Below, one piece after another: positions 41,494-45,925 of a stretch of 45,925 nt of DNA. Location of the stretch: assembly GCF_902806315.1 (NCBI RefSeq), contig NZ_CADCWD010000073.1, positions 1 to 45,925 on the forward strand, in the 5' to 3' direction. Both the position numbers and the translations under genes were made by a program. The notes beneath the pieces were generated by a model that worked only from the letters and a program-made list of their open reading frames with translations, was not told the DNA's origin and made no database searches. The stretch comes from an uncultured Sphingosinicella sp. GTDB lineage: Bacteria > Pseudomonadota > Alphaproteobacteria > Sphingomonadales > Sphingomonadaceae. Numbering within the stretch: the first letter of the stretch is position 1; each line of letters begins with the position of its first letter.

Positions 41494-42729
41494 GTGCGGG
41501 TTGTCAGCATTCGCCGCCTGGCATGGAGCGATCCGGATCTAGGCTCGATCCCCACGCCCAAGCGGCCGATGCGGGTTAGGGCCGGCTTCGGCTCCGGCAT
41601 GGCGGTGCGGGAGGGCGATCCGCCGGGCACGGTCTGGGCTGTCTGTGATCGAGGGCCGAATCTCAAAGCTAAGACTGCAGCTGAACTTTACGGACTAAAG
41701 CTCGATCATCTTGATGCGGAAAGCGGCGCGAAGATCATGCCGCGCCTCGATCTCGGCCCGTCCATCGCCGAGCTTCGCGTCGGCGAGGATGCCGTCGAAC
41801 TGGTGCGGGTGATCCGCCTGACCGACGGGCACGGCGGCGGCGTATCCGGAGTCCCGATGGCGGCGAGCGCCCACGCTGTGGCCGAGCCCGCATTCGATCT
41901 CTCAGGCGACCGCCTGGAGCCGGAGCCGGGCGGCGCGGACAGTGAGGGGCTGGCAGCGCTATCGGACGGCGGCTTCTGGGTCGGCGACGAATATGGCCCT
42001 TCGCTGCTGAAAGTGGACGCGGAGGGCAGCGTGGCCCTGCGCTGGGTGGCGCAAGGCGCTCCGGTGGAGCTGGATGCCGGCTATCCCGTTCTGGACGTGC
42101 TCCCGACGATGGCCGCGCGTCGGCAGATCAACCGAGGTTTCGAAGCGCTCACGCTTTCCACCGACGAGCAATGGCTTTATCTCGCGTTCCAGAGTCCGCT
42201 CGCCCATCCCGTTGCCGAGGCGCATAAAAAGGGACGGCACGTCCGCATCTGGCAGATCGACGCGAGCAGCGGCGCGGTCGTCAGCCAGTTCATCTACCCG
42301 CTCGATTCTCCGGAGAGCTTCCGCCGCGACTGCGCCAAGGGCAAGTTCGGGCGGAGCGACATCAAGGTCAGCGAGATCGCCTGTGCGGGCGAGGGGGCAT
42401 TGCTCGTTCTGGAGCGGGGCTCCGAAACGACCAAGATATACCGCGTGCGGTTGGAACCCGAACTTGCCGCTCCCCCCGAGCACCTCGACCTCGCGACCCG
42501 GCCGACGCTGGAGGAGCTGAGTGCCGGCGGCAGCTTCGCGCTGCCGGTGCTGTCCAAAAAGCTCCTGCTCAATACCGACGACCATCCTGAGATGGCGGCC
42601 GATCAGGAAGGCATCGCGCTCCTCTCGCCAACCGAGCTGCTGTTGGTGAACGACAATGATTTCGGGATGGAAGGCGCGGAGACGAGTTTCTGGCGCGTCA
42701 GCTTCGACTCGCCCCTGACCCGTGACTGA
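41494..42729 (+). CDS. esterase-like activity of phytase family protein
   Basis: A 411-residue protein of the PF13449 type, predicted beta-propeller. Family segments include GFGSGMAVRE, WAVCDRGPNLK, GGADSEGLAALSDGGFWVGD (with the conserved DEYGPSLLK after it), RGFEALTLSTDEQWLYLAF, and DQEGIALLSPTELLLVNDND. No signal peptide is visible at the GTG start, though many relatives are exported. Substrate and activity are not settled for this family. Its final eight bases overlap the start of the DUF72 gene. Confidence 0.88.
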   Translation: MRVVSIRRLAWSDPDLGSIPTPKRPMRVRAGFGSGMAVREGDPPGTVWAVCDRGPNLKAKTAAELYGLKLDHLDAESGAKIMPRLDLGPSIAELRVGEDAVELVRVIRLTDGHGGGVSGVPMAASAHAVAEPAFDLSGDRLEPEPGGADSEGLAALSDGGFWVGDEYGPSLLKVDAEGSVALRWVAQGAPVELDAGYPVLDVLPTMAARRQINRGFEALTLSTDEQWLYLAFQSPLAHPVAEAHKKGRHVRIWQIDASSGAVVSQFIYPLDSPESFRRDCAKGKFGRSDIKVSEIACAGEGALLVLERGSETTKIYRVRLEPELAAPPEHLDLATRPTLEELSAGGSFALPVLSKKLLLNTDDHPEMAADQEGIALLSPTELLLVNDNDFGMEGAETSFWRVSFDSPLTRD

Positions 42730-43441
42730 GCTCCGGATCGGGACGGCCGGCTGGTCCGTTCCGACGGACGTGGCCGACCGCTTCCCAACCGAAGGGTCGA
42801 GCCTGGAACGTTATGCGTCCCGCTTCTCGTGCGCTGAGATCAACTCGACCTTCCACCGCTCGCACCGGCAGTCCACATATGAGCGCTGGGCTGCCTCCGT
42901 GCCGCCCGGTTTTCGCTTTTCGGCGAAGCTCCCGAAGACGATCACTCACCAGAGCAAGCTCGTGGAATGCGAGAACCTGCTCCACCTGTTCGTGACCGAA
43001 GTGTCGCCGCTCGCCGACAAGCTCTCGGTCATCCTCGTGCAGCTGCCGCCGAGCCTCGCCTTCGACCTGGCCGTCGCAGGCGCATTCTTCGATTCGCTGC
43101 GCCGGCGAACGCAGGTTCAGCTCGTCTGCGAACCGCGGCACGCCAGCTGGTTCGAAGAGGAAGCGGATATGCTTCTTTCAGCCGCACGGATCGCGAGAGT
43201 TGCGGCCGATCCCGTGAAGGTCGCAGCCGCCGCCGAGCCCGGTGGGTGGCGCGGGCTGAGCTACTATCGCCTGCACGGCTCACCCGTCCCCTATCGGTCG
43301 AGCTATGACGATGGCCGCCTCGAAAGCTACGCCCGGGTCATTGCTTCGGAGCGGGAGGGGCGGCCCGTCTGGTGCATCTTCGACAATACGGCGTCGTCTG
43401 CTGCCGGCTCGGATGCGCTCAACCTTGCCGGTCTGCTTTAA
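42722..43441 (+). CDS. DUF72 (YecE-like) protein
   Basis: A 239-residue TIM-barrel-like protein. The start TELRIGTAGWSVP, the motif EINSTFHRSH, PPGFRFSAKLPKTITHQ and the C-terminal YYRLHGSPVPYRSSYDD are diagnostic of DUF72. No catalysis has been firmly assigned to the family. It starts at GTG within the end of the preceding gene, so it is likely translationally coupled. Its TAA shares the bases TTAA with the stop of the convergent gene at 43438. Confidence 0.93.
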   Translation: MTELRIGTAGWSVPTDVADRFPTEGSSLERYASRFSCAEINSTFHRSHRQSTYERWAASVPPGFRFSAKLPKTITHQSKLVECENLLHLFVTEVSPLADKLSVILVQLPPSLAFDLAVAGAFFDSLRRRTQVQLVCEPRHASWFEEEADMLLSAARIARVAADPVKVAAAAEPGGWRGLSYYRLHGSPVPYRSSYDDGRLESYARVIASEREGRPVWCIFDNTASSAAGSDALNLAGLL

Positions 43442-44697
43442 AAGAGAGTCGTGACCGCTCCCGTCACCCGGTAGGCTTCATCGACCGTCAGCAGCGCCGT
43501 CCAGCGATCAAAGGTGCCGCAAGGATGGGAGATGCCGAAGCCGACCAGATCGCCGACGCACAGACTGCCTCGTGGATCAGCGAGGCTCAGATGCTGATCC
43601 CACATTGAAAGCGTCTGCAGGTCATGAGCCTGCCGAGGTCGACCGGCACTCGGCGAATGCACCCAAAGCGGGATTGGCGGCTCCACATCGTAGGAGGCGT
43701 CGCGCTTACCGACCCCCACGATGGCAAGGCCGGGTTCCGGCACGGATTGAACGACGCCCCAGACCTCGAGCGCATGCTGAAGCCTCGCGGCGCCCGGAAG
43801 CGGTTCGCCATGCGGGCAGGTGATGCGTGCATAGACGCCATTGTCGTGGCTGACATAGCAACCGGGCCGCAGCACGCGCTCGACGGGCGCATTGTTGAGC
43901 TGGCTGGGGAGCTTGGCCGCGCACAGATCGAGATAGGCGGAGCCGCCGGCCGAAACCAGCACGGACCCTGCCGAAAACAGTTCCTCGCGAGCAGCCGCCT
44001 CCGCGACGCGGACGGCAAGATCCAGCATCGCTCCAGCGCCTTCTCGGCCGTCGCTGCGCTGGCGAACGCCTTCGAAGGTCTCGACGCCGCGCAGCGCGAG
44101 ACGAGGTTCGGCGGCCTTGACCCGACGGGCGACGGCGAGCGCCGTCTCCAGGCTCCGGGCGCCGGTTCGCGCGCCGGGTTGGCCGGTCTCGAGCAGCAAC
44201 TGGAGCGGTCGATCGAGCTTGTGCCGCTCGGCGGCCGCGGCGAGAACTTCGACGCCTTCGATCGTATCGACAAGGCAATAGAAGTCGAACGTCGGATCGG
44301 CAGCGATCTCGGCGCAGACGAGATCTAAATCTCCGCGTGCAACCAGCTGATTTGCAAGCAATATGCGGCTGACGCCAAGACGTCTGTAGACGCGGACATG
44401 GTGAGCGGTGGCGGCGGTGATGCCCCAGGCGCCCTCCGCCAACTGCATCGCGAACAGTTCTGGGCTCATGCTTGTCTTGCCATGTGGGCACAGCCTGGCG
44501 CCGCTGCGATCCGCAAAGGCCTGCATCTCGGCGATGTTGTGGCGCAGGGCGGCTTCCCGAAGCACGGCGACCGGCATCATGAGATCGCCGGAGAGGACAT
44601 TGAGCCCAAGCCGCGCGATCTCGTCCGGCGTGCGGCCCTCGGCAATCGGAGGCAGGCCCTTGGTTCGCCAGTCGAGCCGTTGCGCTGGAATGATCAA
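43438..44697 (-). CDS. PLP-dependent amino acid deaminase / D-threonine aldolase-like protein
   Basis: A 419-residue fold-type III PLP enzyme (alanine racemase-like N-terminal barrel). The cofactor lysine is Lys74 in CPHGKTSMSPEL, a motif shared with D-threonine aldolases and D-serine deaminases. The C-terminal metal site typical of these enzymes is present in GFGISHPCGTFDRW. The start is TTG 44697, with AGGAG eight bases upstream; ATGs further up add residues unlike the family. The likely reaction is deamination or retro-aldol cleavage of a D-amino acid. It is divergent from trxB. Confidence 0.88.
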   Translation of the reverse strand: MIIPAQRLDWRTKGLPPIAEGRTPDEIARLGLNVLSGDLMMPVAVLREAALRHNIAEMQAFADRSGARLCPHGKTSMSPELFAMQLAEGAWGITAATAHHVRVYRRLGVSRILLANQLVARGDLDLVCAEIAADPTFDFYCLVDTIEGVEVLAAAAERHKLDRPLQLLLETGQPGARTGARSLETALAVARRVKAAEPRLALRGVETFEGVRQRSDGREGAGAMLDLAVRVAEAAAREELFSAGSVLVSAGGSAYLDLCAAKLPSQLNNAPVERVLRPGCYVSHDNGVYARITCPHGEPLPGAARLQHALEVWGVVQSVPEPGLAIVGVGKRDASYDVEPPIPLWVHSPSAGRPRQAHDLQTLSMWDQHLSLADPRGSLCVGDLVGFGISHPCGTFDRWTALLTVDEAYRVTGAVTTLF

Positions 44698-44831
44698 CCC
44701 TAAACTCCTGTTCCGCAGCCCCGATCGGCCGCCTGCGCATAGCCGCAAATCAGTCGTCGCGACATTGGACTTGAAGCCTGCGAATGCCTATCTCCCAACC
44801 TCCACCTTTGCTCAGCGAAAGTCCTACCGAG

Positions 44832-45797
44832 ATGGTTGCAACCCATTCCACCCGCATGCTGATTCTCGGCTCGGGGCCGGCGGGGCTCTCGGCCGCCATT
44901 TACGGCGCGCGCGCAGGGCTGGCGCCGATCGTCGTCCAGGGCATCCAGCCCGGCGGCCAGCTCACCACCACGACCGACGTGGAAAATTATCCGGGCTTCA
45001 AGGACGTGATCCAGGGGCCCTGGCTGATGGAGCAGATGCAGGCCCAGGCCGAGCATGTCGGCGCTCAGATGATGTGGGACCAGATCGTCGAGATTGACCT
45101 CAGCCGCCGCCCGTTCCGGCTGATCGGCGACGGAGGCACGGTCTATTCGGGCGACGTGCTGGTGATCGCGACTGGCGCGCAGGCGCGGTGGCTGAACCTG
45201 CCCTCGGAGGAGCATCTGAAGGGCAGGGGCGTCTCGGCCTGCGCGACCTGCGACGGCTTCTTCTACCGGGGCAAGAAGGTGGCGGTGATCGGCGGCGGCA
45301 ACACCGCGGTCGAGGAGGCGCTCTACCTCACCAATCACAGCCACGACGTGACGCTCATCCACCGGCGCGACTCCCTCCGGGCCGAGAAGATCCTGCAGGA
45401 GCGGCTCTTCAAGCATCCCAACATCAAGGTGCTGTGGAATCGTGAAGTCTCGCGCTTCATCGCCGGCGGACAGCCTGAGGGGCTGACGGGCATCGAGCTC
45501 AGGAACACGCGCACCGGCGAGCTCGAAAGGCTTGAGGTCGAGGGCGGCTTCGTCGCCATCGGCCACTCCCCCGCGACCGAGCTTTTCAAGGGGCACCTCG
45601 CGCTCGACAAAGACGGCTACATCCAGGTCGAGACCGGGACCACCCGCACCAGCGTTCCGGGCGTGTTCGCCTGCGGCGACGTGATGGACAAGATCTACCG
45701 CCAGGCGGTCACCGCGGCCGGAACCGGCTGCATGGCGGCGCTCGATTCGGAGAAGTTCCTCGCCGAAGCCGACTTCGAAGCTTCGGAAGCCGCCTGA
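44832..45797 (+). CDS. trxB: thioredoxin reductase
   Basis: A 321-residue FAD/NADPH flavoprotein. The FAD-binding motif LGSGPAGLSAAIYGARA is at 12-28, and the redox-active disulfide is Cys137 and Cys140 in ACATCDGFFY. The NADPH motif VIGGGNTAVEEALYL and the C-terminal FAD site GVFACGDVMDKIYRQA are complete. It reduces thioredoxin in the cytoplasm. The start at MVATHSTRML matches sphingomonad relatives, while an ATG at 44784 would add 16 residues. No strong ribosome binding site separates the two. Confidence 0.96.
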   Translation: MVATHSTRMLILGSGPAGLSAAIYGARAGLAPIVVQGIQPGGQLTTTTDVENYPGFKDVIQGPWLMEQMQAQAEHVGAQMMWDQIVEIDLSRRPFRLIGDGGTVYSGDVLVIATGAQARWLNLPSEEHLKGRGVSACATCDGFFYRGKKVAVIGGGNTAVEEALYLTNHSHDVTLIHRRDSLRAEKILQERLFKHPNIKVLWNREVSRFIAGGQPEGLTGIELRNTRTGELERLEVEGGFVAIGHSPATELFKGHLALDKDGYIQVETGTTRTSVPGVFACGDVMDKIYRQAVTAAGTGCMAALDSEKFLAEADFEASEAA

Positions 45798-45801
45798 TTT
45801 C

Positions 45802-45925
45802 CTAAGGCAGGCGGTTCACCGCCGCCACCACGGCCTCGCGCAAGGCTTCTTCGTCGCCAGGTCCGGCGAATGTGTGGGACTCCGTCTCGACAAAGATTGG
45901 ATCCTCGCGACCCAGTTTGCGCCAC
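45802..45925 (-). CDS. C-terminal end of an unrecognised gene
   Basis: On the minus strand, the frame ending in TAG at 45802-45804 is open to the window edge and codes WRKLGREDPIFVETESHTFA followed by GPGDEEALREAVVAAVNRLP. It reads like a normal protein end, with an amphipathic final helix. The start and most of the gene lie beyond the window. No family can be named from 40 residues. Confidence 0.6.
   Translation of the reverse strand, partial: WRKLGREDPIFVETESHTFAGPGDEEALREAVVAAVNRLP

Overview
This window is a high-GC chromosomal segment from an alphaproteobacterium, most likely a sphingomonad (Sphingomonadaceae or a close relative). The support is the gene order (ffs-dnaX-ybaB, clpP-clpX-lon-hup, a ccmC-to-ccmI run), the protein families, frequent GTG and TTG starts with 4-nt stop/start overlaps, and several short intergenic palindromic repeats. 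Most of the window is ordinary housekeeping chromosome. I see no transposase, integrase, phage gene or CRISPR array.

Layout. 0-5.3 kb: the 3' end of a threonine-dehydratase-like gene, two small genes, an alpha/beta hydrolase, then a sulfur/iron-sulfur block of two tandem cysteine desulfurases and a [2Fe-2S] ferredoxin, and a TM2-SH3 membrane protein. 5.3-9.5 kb: SRP RNA, dnaX, ybaB, tRNA-Leu(TAG) and the trigger factor gene. 9.5-21.5 kb: an accessory stretch separating tig from clpP, which sit side by side in many bacteria. It holds a glycosyltransferase, an esterase, small membrane and secreted proteins, an XRE regulator operon, a GFA protein, an L,D-transpeptidase, a degraded gene duplicate and a PhzF protein. 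From 11.4 to 15.4 kb, seven same-oriented copies of a 30-bp palindromic repeat alternate with single genes or operons.

21.5-27.9 kb: the proteostasis block clpP, clpX, a methyltransferase, a CPBP-like membrane protein, lon and an HU protein, with heat-shock-type promoter matches before clpP and lon. 27.9-31 kb: tRNA-Val(CAC), a PRC-barrel gene pair, tRNA-His(GTG), a Leu/Glu dehydrogenase-family gene and an EamA transporter. 31-35.9 kb: a tightly overlapping cytochrome c maturation operon, ccmC-D-E-F-G-H-I without ccmAB. A repeat element has been built into the N-terminal coding region of ccmH. 36-45.9 kb: alanine dehydrogenase, Kup potassium transporter, a 2H phosphoesterase, DUF3775, tRNA-Met(CAT), a secreted NTF2-like protein, an esterase-like phytase, DUF72, a PLP amino-acid deaminase/aldolase, thioredoxin reductase and a gene running off the right edge.

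How the genes work together: cysteine desulfurases plus ferredoxin supply sulfur and electrons for Fe-S assembly; Tig, ClpXP and Lon form the protein folding and turnover set; the Ccm proteins deliver haem and reduce apocytochrome for c-type cytochromes; TrxB maintains the cytoplasmic thiol pool. The most unusual points are the repeat/gene alternation at 11.4-15.4 kb, the repeat-derived N-terminus of CcmH, the twin operators before the XRE operon, and a split reading frame in a secreted aspartyl protease gene.
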